A stretch of 64,000 nucleotides of DNA from Streptomyces sp. NBC_01571 (GCF_026339875.1 NZ_JAPEPZ010000001.1:6758001-6822000); one strand, 5' to 3'; positions 28,064 to 37,304 are shown, counted from the stretch's first letter. The notes: a model not told the origin generated them from the letters alone. Program-made: numbers and translations.

Positions 28064-28834
28064 TCAGTTGTTCCAGCTCTCGTCGTACGGATCGTGCGGG
28101 GTCGGGACCGGCTCGGCCTCGGTGACGTCGAGGAACGGGATGACACCGTCGTTGACCGGGTCCTTGGCCCGCTTGCCGGTGTAGGTGCCGGTGACCCGCA
28201 GCCAGGCGTCGGGCTGCAGGACGGGGGGGATGTGCCCGGTCAGACCGATCTTGACCGGCTGGGCATCGGCGGCACAGCAGTTGAGGGCCATCCGGACCAG
28301 GTACGGGGTGCCGTCGTGGCCGAGGGCGACGAAGCCGGTGACCTCGATCCGCCGGTGCCCCAGGGTGCTGCCGTGACCGTACGCGGCGCGCCCCGCGTAG
28401 TCGACGACGCTGAGCGGGAGCGGGTCGGTGGCGGGCAGGCGCGGGTAGGCGAGAGGTGCCTGCAGGGCCGTACCGGTGTGCAGGGCGCTGTAGGAGCCGA
28501 GCGCGGGCGGGGCGACCAGGATGAGGGCGAACAGGGGCAGGACGAGGAGCCAGGAGACACGGGGTTCCCGGTGAGCGTGCCCGTGTCCGTCCCCGCCGTC
28601 GGTCCCCTGCCCCTCGCCTTCCTTCGCGCCCTGCGCGTGCCGGTCCCCGCCCTTCGACGCGCGCCGGTCGTACCAGACCGTCGCCAGCGCGGCGAGGATC
28701 AGGACGACACCGGCCGCGAGGAGCAGGGGGCGCAACCCGGCCTTGACGTAGCGCAGATAGAGGTCGGTGAAGCCGGCGTGCAGCACCGCCGCGCCGACCA
28801 GGAACATGATCGCCGCCTGGGCCTGCCGGTTCAC
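28064..28834 (-). CDS. TIGR03943-family permease-associated protein
   Basis: The protein is about 256 aa. There are two N-terminal membrane helices (AAIMFLVGAAVLHAGF; LRPLLLAAGVVLILAALATVW), a His/Gly-rich cytoplasmic linker (GGDGHGHAHRE) that could bind metal, a third helix (WLLVLPLFALILVAPP) and an outside domain. The outside domain has RMALNCCAADAQPVKIGLTG and TGTYTGK, features of the TIGR03943 family (YcgQ-like). It starts with GTG at 28834 inside the stop of the permease (GTGA overlap), so the two are translated together and likely work as one transporter. The cargo is unknown. Confidence 0.82.
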   Translation of the reverse strand: MNRQAQAAIMFLVGAAVLHAGFTDLYLRYVKAGLRPLLLAAGVVLILAALATVWYDRRASKGGDRHAQGAKEGEGQGTDGGDGHGHAHREPRVSWLLVLPLFALILVAPPALGSYSALHTGTALQAPLAYPRLPATDPLPLSVVDYAGRAAYGHGSTLGHRRIEVTGFVALGHDGTPYLVRMALNCCAADAQPVKIGLTGHIPPVLQPDAWLRVTGTYTGKRAKDPVNDGVIPFLDVTEAEPVPTPHDPYDESWNN

Positions 28835-29973
28835 AGGAGCACCGTCCCGACGAGCACCGAGCCGAGGACGGCCAGCGCGAAGGTGGCGGGCGCGAACCGC
28901 AGGGCGAACCCGCGGCCGAACGTGCCGGCCTGCATGGCGAAGAGCTTCAGGTCGATCATCGGTCCCACCACGAGGAAGGCCAGCCGTGCGGTCAGCGAGA
29001 ACTGGGTCAGGGACGAGACGACGAACGCGTCGGCCTCGGAGCAGATGGACAACAGCACCGCCAGGACGGCCAGGGCGAGGATCGCCACCACCGGGTTGTC
29101 GGCCGCGGCGTGCAGCCAGCTCGCCGGTACGACGGCCTTGAGCGTGGCCGCCGCCATGGCCCCGATGACGAGGAAGCCGCCGGCGTGCATCACGTCGTGC
29201 CGTACGGACCCCCAGAACGCGGCCCCCTTGCCGAGGCCCTCGTGCGAGGGGCGGGCCGGTGGCCGCAGCCAGTCGGCACGGCCCAGCCGCTGCCACAGCC
29301 ACCCCATCGAGCACGCCACGAGCAGACTCGCCACGAAGCGGGCCACGACCATCTCGGGGTTGCGCGGGAACGCGACGGCGGTGGCGGTCAGCACGATCGG
29401 GTTGATCGCCGGAGCCGACAGCAGGAACGCCAGCGCCGCCGCCGGTGTCACCCCCCGGCGCACCAGCGCCCCGGCCACCGGCACCGACGCGCACTCGCAG
29501 CCCGGCAGCACCGCCCCGGCCATCCCGGCCACCGGTACGGCCAACGCGGGCCGCTTCGGCAGGGCGCGGGCGAAGAACGCGGGCGGGACGAACACCGCGA
29601 TGGCCGCCGACAGCAGCACGCCGAGGACGAGGAAGGGCAGCGCCTGGAGGACCACCGCGACGAACACGGTCATCCAGCTCTGCATCACGGGCGCGGACAG
29701 GGCGCCGCGGACCGGGCCCTGCGCCAGCACCAGGACGACCAGCAGCATGACCAGCACGAGCGGCGAGTTGAACTGCCAGCCCTGCGGATCGCCGGCCCGC
29801 GGTTCCTTCACCCCGGCCGGCGGTCCGCCCGCTTCCTCGGCCGGCGGTCCATCGGCGTCCTTGACCGGCGGTCCGCCCGCGCTCCTGACCGGCGGTCCGT
29901 CCGCGTCCTCGGCCGGCGGTTCGTCCGGGTCGCGGTGGCCGGGCCCCGGCGGGGCCGCTCTGGTGATGCTCAC
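28831..29973 (-). CDS. Predicted permease (DUF318/YcgR-like)
   Basis: The protein is 380 aa, GTG start. The first ~58 residues are hydrophilic and made of repeats of the type (D/E)xxGGPPxxxADGPP, followed by about eight membrane helices. GAVLPGCECASVPVAGALVRRG and FLLSAPAINPIVLTATAVAF are the conserved motifs of this permease family, and a second conserved part (SICSEADAFVVSSL) lies near the C-terminus. It is encoded upstream of, and overlapping, the TIGR03943 gene. Relatives are discussed as metal or thiol-compound permeases; the substrate is unproven. Confidence 0.85.
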   Translation of the reverse strand: MSITRAAPPGPGHRDPDEPPAEDADGPPVRSAGGPPVKDADGPPAEEAGGPPAGVKEPRAGDPQGWQFNSPLVLVMLLVVLVLAQGPVRGALSAPVMQSWMTVFVAVVLQALPFLVLGVLLSAAIAVFVPPAFFARALPKRPALAVPVAGMAGAVLPGCECASVPVAGALVRRGVTPAAALAFLLSAPAINPIVLTATAVAFPRNPEMVVARFVASLLVACSMGWLWQRLGRADWLRPPARPSHEGLGKGAAFWGSVRHDVMHAGGFLVIGAMAAATLKAVVPASWLHAAADNPVVAILALAVLAVLLSICSEADAFVVSSLTQFSLTARLAFLVVGPMIDLKLFAMQAGTFGRGFALRFAPATFALAVLGSVLVGTVLL

Positions 29974-30055
29974 GGGCGAGGTACCTCCGGCATGACAGGA
30001 CAGGGGCCGTGTGGTGGGGAGCCCCCCATCAGTACGCCGATTCCGGCCGGATATC

Positions 30056-31573
30056 TCATTCCGGCCGCAACCGACCTCCGGGACGCCCCTTCGGGCCTCC
30101 TTCCCCGTGCGCGTCCCGGGACCCGAGCACCGCCTCCATCACCGCCTTCGCGATCGGCGCCGCGTCCCCGCCCCCGCTGATGTCGTCGCGGTCCGCCTCC
30201 GCGTCCTCGACGACGACCGCGACCGCCACCGCGGGCTCCAGGGAGTCGTCCGCCTGGGCCCAGGAGATGAACCAGGCGTACGGCAGCCCGAGGTTGTCGA
30301 TGCCGTGCTGGGCGGTCCCGGTCTTGCCGCCGACGGTCGCCCCCGGAATCGCGGCGTTCGCGCCCGTGCCGTCCGTCACCACGTCCGTCATCAGCCGGCG
30401 CATCCGCGCGGCCGTCGCCGGGCTCATCGCCTGGCGGAGCGTGCGCTGTCCGGTCGTCGAGACGATGGTGCCGTCCAGCCCTTTCCTCCGTTCCACCAGG
30501 TAGGGCGACTTGACGACCCCGCCGTCCGCCACGGCCGCCGAGATCATCGCCATCTGCAGGGGCGTGGCGCGGGTGTTGAACTGGCCGATGGAGGAGAGCG
30601 CCAGCTGCGCCCTGTCGAGGACGGTGTCGAAATTGCTGGGCGCCGCCAGGAACGGGATCCGCAGCTTCCTGTCGTTGAAGCCGAAGTCCGCCGCCGTGCG
30701 GGTCATCGCCCGCAGTCCCACGTCCACACCGAGCTTGGCGAAGACCGTGTTGCACGACCACTCGAAGGCGTACCGCAGCGACGCGTCCTCGCAGCCCTCG
30801 GTCTCGTTCGTCAGCCAGGTCGTGCTGCCGGGCAGCGTGTACGGGTCGGGGGAGTCGGTCGAGTCGTCGACGTCCGACACCACTCCGGACTCCAGCGCCG
30901 CCGCGGCCGTCACCACCTTGAACGTCGAACCCGGCGGATAGGTCTGCCGGATCGCCCGGTTGAGCATCGGCTTGTCAGCCGCCTCGTTCAGCCGCCGCCA
31001 CGCGTCCGTCACCGACGTGCCCGTCCCCGACAGCTGCCCGGGATCGTAGGAGGGCGTCGAGACCAGCGCCAGGATCCTCCCCGTGGACGGCTGGATGGCG
31101 GCGACGGCGCCCCGGCGCCGGCCGAGCCCCTCGTAGGCCGCCCGCTGCGCGGCCGGATCGAGGGTGGTGACGACCTGGCCGCCGGGGTTGCGTGCGCGTG
31201 TGACGTCGTTCCACAGCGGGAGCGGGGAGAGCATCGGATCGGTGCCGGAGAGGATGCCGTCCTCCGTGCTCTCCAGCGACGTCCTGCCGTACACCTGCGA
31301 GGCGAAGCCGGTCACGGGCGCGTACAGCGGGCCGTCCGTGTACGTCCGCTCGTAGCGCAGCTGCTCCCCGGTGTCCCTGGAGCCGGTGACCGGCCGGCCG
31401 CCGACCAGGATGTCGCCGCGCGGCTGCCCGTAACGGGCGATCGACTGGCGGCGGTTGGCCGGGTTGTCGTCGTACGTCCCGCCCCGGACGACCTGGACGC
31501 GGGCGGCGTTCACGAGGAGGGCGACGAACAGCACGGCGCACAGGGCGGCGGCCCTGCGGATGTACTTGGTCAT
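30056..31573 (-). CDS. pbpA: Class B penicillin-binding protein (PBP2/PbpA type)
   Basis: The protein is 505 aa. It has one N-terminal membrane anchor (ALCAVLFVALLVNAARV), a PBP dimerisation region (~30-150) and a transpeptidase domain (~155-480) with SxxK in PPGSTFKVV, SxN in FEWSCNTVF and KTGTA. It cross-links peptidoglycan at the outer face of the membrane. The gene follows the ftsW/rodA gene by about 20 bp on the same strand; such SEDS plus PBP pairs act as glycosyltransferase and transpeptidase. Confidence 0.93.
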   Translation of the reverse strand: MTKYIRRAAALCAVLFVALLVNAARVQVVRGGTYDDNPANRRQSIARYGQPRGDILVGGRPVTGSRDTGEQLRYERTYTDGPLYAPVTGFASQVYGRTSLESTEDGILSGTDPMLSPLPLWNDVTRARNPGGQVVTTLDPAAQRAAYEGLGRRRGAVAAIQPSTGRILALVSTPSYDPGQLSGTGTSVTDAWRRLNEAADKPMLNRAIRQTYPPGSTFKVVTAAAALESGVVSDVDDSTDSPDPYTLPGSTTWLTNETEGCEDASLRYAFEWSCNTVFAKLGVDVGLRAMTRTAADFGFNDRKLRIPFLAAPSNFDTVLDRAQLALSSIGQFNTRATPLQMAMISAAVADGGVVKSPYLVERRKGLDGTIVSTTGQRTLRQAMSPATAARMRRLMTDVVTDGTGANAAIPGATVGGKTGTAQHGIDNLGLPYAWFISWAQADDSLEPAVAVAVVVEDAEADRDDISGGGDAAPIAKAVMEAVLGSRDAHGEGGPKGRPGGRLRPE

Positions 31574-31592
31574 GGTGAGTCCTTCCGGCGGC

Positions 31593-33020
31593 TCACGGCG
31601 CCGCCGTCCCGTCGTACTGGCTGCGGGCCGAATCGCTGATCCGGATCAGCAGCGCGACGATGATCCAGTTGGTGACGACCGAGGAGCCGCCCTGGGCGAG
31701 GAACGGCATCGCCATGCCGGTCAGCGGGATCAGACCGGTCACCCCGCCGGCGATCACGAAGACCTGGAGCGCCACGATCGAGGCGAGGCCGATCGCGAGG
31801 AGCCGTCCGAAGGGGTCGCGCAGGGCGAGGCCGGCCCGGTAGCCGCGCTCCACGAGGAGCGCGTAGAGGAGGAAGATCGCCGATAGCCCGGACAGGCCCA
31901 GCTCCTCGCCGGCCGTCGCGAGGATGAAGTCCGACTTGGCGGCGAAGCCGATCAGGATGGAGTGACCGAGCCCGAGACCGGTGCCGAGCACGCCGCCGGC
32001 GGCGAACGCGAAGAGGGACTGGGCGAGTTGGTTGGGCCCGAGGCCCGCGTCGATCGAGGCGAAGGGGTGCAGCCAGTCCTGCACCCGCCCGTGGACGTGC
32101 GGTTCCAGCCGGCCCACGGCCATCGCCCCCGCACAGGCGAGCAGGAGGCCGACCGCGATCCAGCCGGTGCGGCCGGTCGCGATGTACAGCAGGATCACGA
32201 ACAGGCCGAAGAACAGCAGCGATGTACCCAGATCCCGTTCCAGGACGAGCACCAGCACGCTCAGCAGCCAGACCGTGACGATCGGCCCGAGGACGCGGCC
32301 GGTGGGCAACTGCAGCCGGATGAAGCCCAGGAGGGGACGGCCCGCGTGGGTGAGCGCGTTGCGGTTGGCCGCGAGGTAGCCGGCGAAGAAGACCGCGAGG
32401 AGCACCTTCGCGAACTCGCCCGGCTGGATGGAGAATCCGGCGATCCGGATCCAGATCCGGGCGCCGTTCACGGCGGGGAAGAGGATCGGCAGGAGCAGCA
32501 GCACGAGCGCGGTGACGACGGAGACGTAGGTGTAGCGCTGCAGAACGCGGTGGTCGCGCAGGAAGAACACGACCACGATGAAGAGCGCGACACCGAGGGT
32601 CGACCAGATGAGCTGGATGGGGGCGGCCGGGTCGCCGGGGGTCTCCAGGTCGAGACGGTAGATCAGCACCAGGCCCAGCCCGTTGAGGAGGACGGCGATC
32701 GGCAGGAGCAGCGGATCGGCGTACGGCGCCCGCAGCCGCACCGCGACGTGCGCGAGGAGCGCCAGCACACCGAGCCCCGCGCCGTAACCGGCGGCGCCGG
32801 GCGGGACGGTGCCGTGCCGGGCGAGTCCGACGGCGCAGTACCCGTACACGGAGAGCAGCACGGCGACGACGATCAGCGTGAACTCGACGCCGCGGCGCCT
32901 GGCGAGGCGTGCGGAGGGGAGGGGCGGGGGCGGGTCCGCCACCACGGTCGTTCCGGTCGTTCCGGCTGTTCCGGTCGGGTCGGCCGTTCCGTCCGAACCG
33001 GGCATTCCGGGCTGAATCAT
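31593..33020 (-). CDS. SEDS-family peptidoglycan glycosyltransferase (FtsW/RodA type)
   Basis: The protein is 475 aa. After a cytoplasmic Gly/Thr-rich start there are about ten membrane helices. SEDS motifs: NGARIWIRIAGFSIQPGEFAKVLL, LVLERDLGTSLLFFG, KSDFILATAGEELGL and the final LPFLAQGGSS. These proteins polymerise lipid II. It lies about 20 bp upstream of the class B PBP gene, an operon for cell-wall synthesis. In Streptomyces, pairs outside the main dcw cluster are thought to serve sporulation or growth; which one applies here cannot be told. Confidence 0.92.
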   Translation of the reverse strand: MIQPGMPGSDGTADPTGTAGTTGTTVVADPPPPLPSARLARRRGVEFTLIVVAVLLSVYGYCAVGLARHGTVPPGAAGYGAGLGVLALLAHVAVRLRAPYADPLLLPIAVLLNGLGLVLIYRLDLETPGDPAAPIQLIWSTLGVALFIVVVFFLRDHRVLQRYTYVSVVTALVLLLLPILFPAVNGARIWIRIAGFSIQPGEFAKVLLAVFFAGYLAANRNALTHAGRPLLGFIRLQLPTGRVLGPIVTVWLLSVLVLVLERDLGTSLLFFGLFVILLYIATGRTGWIAVGLLLACAGAMAVGRLEPHVHGRVQDWLHPFASIDAGLGPNQLAQSLFAFAAGGVLGTGLGLGHSILIGFAAKSDFILATAGEELGLSGLSAIFLLYALLVERGYRAGLALRDPFGRLLAIGLASIVALQVFVIAGGVTGLIPLTGMAMPFLAQGGSSVVTNWIIVALLIRISDSARSQYDGTAAP

Positions 33021-33124
33021 GTCCGGAACGTAGCAAGTGGTGGAGCTGATGTCCCGTCATGTAGTGATTAACGGTCCGTTTCGGTGTACCTCGCGCGGGT
33101 TCACCGCGTTCGGTGGCGGAGGAC

Positions 33125-34660
33125 TCAGGGGCCGTTCCCGCGGTCCCGGTCGTTCTCGTCGCCCCCGCCGTTCTGCGCGCTCCGCTCGTCGTGCTCGTCC
33201 TGCTCGTCGTGCTGGTCCTGCTCGTCCTGCTCGTCGTGCTCGTCCGGCCCCTCCCGGTCGTCCCGTTCGTCCCGAGGGAGCGTCAAGGTCGCCAGCGCGC
33301 CGCCGTCGGGAGCGTTGGTGAACATCAGCCGTGCGCCCAGCACCTCCGCCTGGCCGAGCGCGATCGTCAGGCCGAGGCCGTGGCCCTTGGAGCCGCCCTC
33401 GGTACGGAACCGCTGCGGCCCGTGCTCCAGCAGGTAGTCCGGATAGCCGTCACCGTGGTCCCGTACGGTCACCACCGGGCCGTCGACGGTCAGCGCCACC
33501 GGCGCCCTGCCGTGCTTGTGCGCGTTGGCCACCAGATTCCCGAGCACCCGCTCCAGCCGGCGCCGGTCGGTCTCCACCCGGGTGTCGCGCACGACACGGA
33601 CCTCGGTCTCGGTGCCCGACGCCCGCACCACCCGGCCGGCGAGCGGGGCCAGCGGTTCCGAGTCCAGTTCCAGCCGCTCCCGTCCGGCGTCCAGGCGGGA
33701 GATCTCCAGCAGATCCTCGGTGAGCGTGCGCAGCGTGGCGACCCGGTCCCGCACCAGTTCGGTCGGGCGGCCCGGCGGCAGCAGCTCGGCCGCCGCGTGC
33801 AGCCCGGTCAGCGGGGTGCGCAACTCGTGTGCGACGTCCGCGGTGAAGCGCTGCTCGCTCAGCAGCTTGCTCTGCAGCGAGGCCGCCATCGTGTCGAGCG
33901 CACCGGCGACCGCGGCCACCTCGTCCTGGGGACGCGCCGGCCGCTGCCTACGCGGGTCGGCGACGGCACGGGGGTCGGCGACGCCACGGGAGTCGTAGGC
34001 GGTACGGGAGTCATGGACGGTACGGGGGTCGTTGACGCGCGCGTCCAGGTCGCCGGCGCTGATCCGCCGGGCCACCCGCGCCGTCGCGTGCAGTCGCCGG
34101 GTCACCCGGGTCACCGCGAACGCCCCCACCAACAGCGTCGCGCCGATCGCCAGTGCCGAGGACCACACGATCGCCCGGTCCAGGGCGTCGATGGCGTGGG
34201 CACCCTGCGCGTAGTCGAACTGCACGGCGAGCGCCCGCCCGCGGTCGGCGGGTCCGGCCGCCCACATGGTGGGATGCGTGTCCTGGTCGCCGACCATCGT
34301 GCCGCGCCGGCCGTCGGTGGCCAGTTCGCGCAGCGGGGCCGGCAGTCCCGGCAGGTCGACGCCCGCGCCCGGCGGCAGCCGGTCGCCCTCCTCGTACGCC
34401 GCCGTCGCCTCGGTCAGCCGGTCGAGCGCGCGGCCGCGGGCCTCACCGACGGTCTGGTTGGTCACCGACACGTGCACGAGGACGCCGAGGAGGGCGGCGA
34501 GGCCGCAGCACATCACCGCGAGGAAGGCGGTCGCCTTCCAGGTGAGGGTGGCGGTCCAGTGGGGGACGCGGCAGAGGGCCCGCAGGGTGCGCATGGCACG
34601 GAGGCGCCGGGCGGGGCGGAGGTGTCCGGCGGGGCGGAGGTGCCGACGGGCGCGCGTCAT
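33125..34660 (-). CDS. Sensor histidine kinase with repeat-extended HAMP and acidic tail
   Basis: The protein is about 511 aa. Two membrane helices (~38-60 and ~170-190) flank an outside domain. HAMP starts RRISAGDLDARV but its connector is stretched by about five hexapeptides of type D(P/S)R(T/G/A)(V/A)x before DEVAAVAGALDTMAASL. The phosphoacceptor box is DVAHELRTPLTG; HATPase_c has LVANAHKHG and KGHGLGLTIA. The last ~45 residues are a run of Asp, Glu, His and Gln, encoded by 9-bp repeats. The ATG at 34660 overlaps the stop of an upstream lipoprotein gene (ATGA). No response regulator is next to it, so its partner is elsewhere. Confidence 0.85.
   Translation of the reverse strand: MTRARRHLRPAGHLRPARRLRAMRTLRALCRVPHWTATLTWKATAFLAVMCCGLAALLGVLVHVSVTNQTVGEARGRALDRLTEATAAYEEGDRLPPGAGVDLPGLPAPLRELATDGRRGTMVGDQDTHPTMWAAGPADRGRALAVQFDYAQGAHAIDALDRAIVWSSALAIGATLLVGAFAVTRVTRRLHATARVARRISAGDLDARVNDPRTVHDSRTAYDSRGVADPRAVADPRRQRPARPQDEVAAVAGALDTMAASLQSKLLSEQRFTADVAHELRTPLTGLHAAAELLPPGRPTELVRDRVATLRTLTEDLLEISRLDAGRERLELDSEPLAPLAGRVVRASGTETEVRVVRDTRVETDRRRLERVLGNLVANAHKHGRAPVALTVDGPVVTVRDHGDGYPDYLLEHGPQRFRTEGGSKGHGLGLTIALGQAEVLGARLMFTNAPDGGALATLTLPRDERDDREGPDEHDEQDEQDQHDEQDEHDERSAQNGGGDENDRDRGNGP
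33953..34041 (-). repeat. 18-bp in-frame tandem repeats in the kinase gene
   Basis: Five or so degenerate 18-bp units (GTCGGCGACGGCACGGGG type on the top strand) encode hexapeptides in the HAMP connector of the histidine kinase. Confidence 0.75.
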
Positions 34661-35439
34661 GTGCCGCTCGCCGACGGGGACGGGGACGGGCCGGAGGTCG
34701 TGAACGGGGGCGCGGACGCGGACGGCGGCGGGAGCGGCGCGGGGGTGGTGGTCCGGGTGGGGGAGGGGGTGCCCACCCGGAGGATCTCGTCGCGGGTCGC
34801 CAGCATCGCGTTCTGGTGCGCGTCCCAGGTCCACACCGTACGGAACTCGTAGCCCGGCAGGGTCGAGGGCGAACGGATGATCACCTGGCGGCCCGCCAGC
34901 TCGACGCTGACCACGCTGTCCGAGGTGCCCATGACCTGCACCAGCCTGTGGTCCAGGAAGGCGTACACGCGCACGGCCAGCTGGTTGCGGGGGAAGCGGA
35001 TGCCGAGCACCATGTCGTCCTTCCCGTCGCCGGTGAGATCGCGGTAGTACGCCTTCAGGACCGGGCACTCCTTGCCGAGCGCGCCCTTCTTGCCGCAGTC
35101 CTCCAGCTGCCGGGCCGTCGCCGCGTGCGAGGCGTTCGCGCCGGAGTACTCGTCCGGGTGCGCGGCGACCTCGGCGCGCACCACGTCGAGCGGGTTCACC
35201 CTGTGGATGTCGTCGCCCGGCGCGGTGACCCCCTTGACCGTCTCGGTGTCGGCCTCGCCGTAGTCGAGGGCGGGCGTCGACGCGGGAGGCAGCTCCGGCC
35301 AGAGCCTGGCCGGGCCGACGGCGGTGGGCGTCTCACCCGCGGCGCGCAGGGCACCGGAGTCGCCACAGCCGGCCAGGACCGCCACCAGCGCGGCGGCGAG
35401 GGCGGCGAGCGTGAGGCGGCTGGGCCGAGTGGGGGTCAC
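34657..35439 (-). CDS. Lipoprotein encoded upstream of the kinase gene
   Basis: The protein is 260 aa. A type II signal peptide runs from the GTG start to the lipobox LAGC (Cys at about 25). The mature part includes an FG-GAP-like segment (YYRDLTGDGKDDMVLGIRFP) and a beta-rich C-terminal half, ending in a Pro/Ser/Thr tail. It overlaps the kinase start by 4 nt (ATGA). By analogy with CseA, a lipoprotein that tunes CseB/CseC signalling, it may modulate the kinase; sequence similarity to CseA is not evident. Confidence 0.82.
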   Translation of the reverse strand: MTPTRPSRLTLAALAAALVAVLAGCGDSGALRAAGETPTAVGPARLWPELPPASTPALDYGEADTETVKGVTAPGDDIHRVNPLDVVRAEVAAHPDEYSGANASHAATARQLEDCGKKGALGKECPVLKAYYRDLTGDGKDDMVLGIRFPRNQLAVRVYAFLDHRLVQVMGTSDSVVSVELAGRQVIIRSPSTLPGYEFRTVWTWDAHQNAMLATRDEILRVGTPSPTRTTTPAPLPPPSASAPPFTTSGPSPSPSASGT

Positions 35440-35760
35440 TGCTCTCCTGCGTGCGGGCCCGCCTCGGTCCGGGGCCGGGGACGGCTCGGTGCGCGAGGCC
35501 GGCGTGAAACCGACGGAACCGACGCGCTACACCTTATTCGTACGGAAGTCCTTTTTGTTCGCGAGCGGACCGCCGACCGGACTCCTGTGTTCCGCCGACC
35601 GCACCCCACCGTTCCGCCGACCGCACCCCACCGTTCCGGCGACCGCACCCCACCGTTTTCGCCGGCCGGGAGCCTGCCGTTTCGCCGACCGGACTCCCTC
35701 GGTTCCGCCGCTGCTCCTGCTGCTCCTCCGTCCCCGCTGGCACGCCCGCCGGTGCCTCCG
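35440..35760. other. Spacer with a tandem repeat
   Basis: A 321-bp spacer between two leftward genes. It contains a 66-bp minisatellite (35589-35654) and a lower-GC stretch near 35525-35560 that may hold the lipoprotein/kinase promoter. No gene is seen. Confidence 0.5.
35589..35654. repeat. Three tandem 22-bp units
   Basis: GTTCCGCCGACCGCACCCC+ACC occurs at 35589-35610, identically at 35611-35632 and with one change at 35633-35654. Further partial units (CCGACCGGACTCC) flank the array. Confidence 0.85.
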
Positions 35761-36267
35761 CTACTCCGCCAGTTCCTCCAGCAGCCGGGCGGTGGGGAGC
35801 CCGGCCCGCAGGTACTCCACGAACAGTTCGTTGTGCAGGGCCCACGGCGAACGGCGGCTCCGGATCAGCCGTATCGCCTCGTCGGAGCTGTGCCCCGCGA
35901 GGACCAGCGCGTGCGCCACGACGAGCCCGGAGCGGTTGTAGCCGTGGTAGCAGCGGACCAGGACCCGGCGTCCGTCCTCCAGCGCGTCGTCCGCGGCCCG
36001 CGCGAGACGGATCACGCCCGCCAGCTGCGTGCCGTCCAGGGGGCCGTCCGGGATCGGCCACACATGGTGCTCGACGCCCGGGTCCGGACCGTGCCCCGGT
36101 AGCCGCAGCAGCGTCAGGACCAGGTCGAACTCGTCGTGCACGACGGCGAATTCCGGCTCCCCGGAGCGCCCCGCGAAGGCGTGCCCGCCCATCCACAGGC
36201 CGGGCACGATCTCGCTCCACGGGTTCTGCGGAGCGGGTACATCGGGTTGCTTTCTGCGAGTCCGCAA
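35761..36267 (-). CDS. Dual-specificity/tyrosine-phosphatase-like protein
   Basis: The protein is about 168 aa. The phosphatase loop C-x5-R is RCYHGYNRSGLVVAHAL (Cys then Arg), preceded by the general-acid region (VWPIPDGPLD), which gives the cysteine-phosphatase fold. A signature HC at the loop is RC here. The start is uncertain. TTG at 36267 (LRTRRKQPDVPAP) has GGGAGG 5 nt upstream and I chose it; ATG codons at 36345-36366 lie in frame but lack a ribosome binding site and overlap the divergent gene. Substrate unknown. Confidence 0.75.
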   Translation of the reverse strand: MRTRRKQPDVPAPQNPWSEIVPGLWMGGHAFAGRSGEPEFAVVHDEFDLVLTLLRLPGHGPDPGVEHHVWPIPDGPLDGTQLAGVIRLARAADDALEDGRRVLVRCYHGYNRSGLVVAHALVLAGHSSDEAIRLIRSRRSPWALHNELFVEYLRAGLPTARLLEELAE

Positions 36268-36364
36268 CGGCGCCTCCCACAACTCCCCCAACTGCTCACA
36301 AAGGTAACCGGGTTCTTGCCCCTGGAGCACCCCGCCTGTTCCCATGGTCATGGGGTGATGGTGC

Positions 36365-37168
36365 ATGAACGGACTGCGGGTCGTACCGGCCTGGCGCCAC
36401 GGACAGGAGCGCCTCTACGTGTGCCTGACCGACGGGAGGAACGTCGCCTGGTACGACCGTGACACGGCCCGGGTCAACCTGCTCAGCGAGGCCCGGCGGG
36501 AGGACGTGCTCGACACGCTCGCCCCGTTTCTCACCGGCCCTGTGACCGTGGGGCCGCCCCCGGTCCCCACCCCGGCGGAGCTGGCCCGCCTCGCCCTCCA
36601 CCCGGACGACGACCTCGCGCCCAACCGGCCCGGCGAGGCACTGGTCGTCGCCCTCGACCGGGACCCGGGGCCGGCCCACCGGCTGCGGCCCGACCCGCGG
36701 CGCCGCGCGCTCGCCGCCGAGCAGGCCGTCGGCGACGCCCTCGACCGGCTGGAGGGGGCGGGCTGGCACACCGTGCACTCGGTTCCCCTGCCCGGCGGTG
36801 ACCGTATCCACCACCTGGTCATCGGTCCCGGGGGCCTCTTCTCGGTCCGTGCCCTGTACGCCCGCAAGCAGCGGGTCCTCGTCACCGACCCCATGGTCAC
36901 GGTCGGCCGCCGCGAGCCGCGCCCACTGATCCGGCAGGTCCGCGCCGACGCCGGCCGGGCCTCGTACGCGCTGACCGCCGAGGTCCGGCCCGTCCTGGCC
37001 CTGGCCGGGGCCGCCGCCCTCGATGTCCTCTCGCCGCTCCGTGAGCTGCGCGTGCTGCAGGACACCGAGCTGTCCTCGCTGGCCCGGCTGGGCGGCGTCC
37101 TGAAGCCGGCGGACGTGGAGGCACTCCACGCGATGGCCCGCGACCGGCAGACGTGGCTGAGGGTGTGA
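36365..37168 (+). CDS. NERD-domain (nuclease-related) protein
   Basis: The protein is 267 aa, ATG start MNGLRVVPAWRHGQERLYVC. The central part (~120-200) matches a NERD domain: AAEQAVGDALDRL, HSVPLPGGDRIHHLVIGPGGLFSVRAL. In canonical NERD the strand reads IDHLVVGP with a catalytic Asp; here it is IHHLVIGP, so nuclease activity is doubtful. No membrane segment. It is divergent from the phosphatase gene with almost no spacer. The function is unknown. Confidence 0.75.
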   Translation: MNGLRVVPAWRHGQERLYVCLTDGRNVAWYDRDTARVNLLSEARREDVLDTLAPFLTGPVTVGPPPVPTPAELARLALHPDDDLAPNRPGEALVVALDRDPGPAHRLRPDPRRRALAAEQAVGDALDRLEGAGWHTVHSVPLPGGDRIHHLVIGPGGLFSVRALYARKQRVLVTDPMVTVGRREPRPLIRQVRADAGRASYALTAEVRPVLALAGAAALDVLSPLRELRVLQDTELSSLARLGGVLKPADVEALHAMARDRQTWLRV

Positions 37169-37304
37169 GGCCCCCGCCGCCCGCCGCCCGCCGCTCGTCG
37201 CGCGTCCCGGTACGGCCGGGTCACGGGTGCACGACCGCCGGGGTCACGGGCGCTCGACGGTCGGGGCACGGGCGCTCGACGGTCGGTGTCGCGTCCGTAC
37301 GCCA

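Noticed and set aside
29974..30055. Zur box upstream of the permease operon
   Set aside because: The family suggests metal transport, but no TGAAAATGATTTTCA-like sequence is present.
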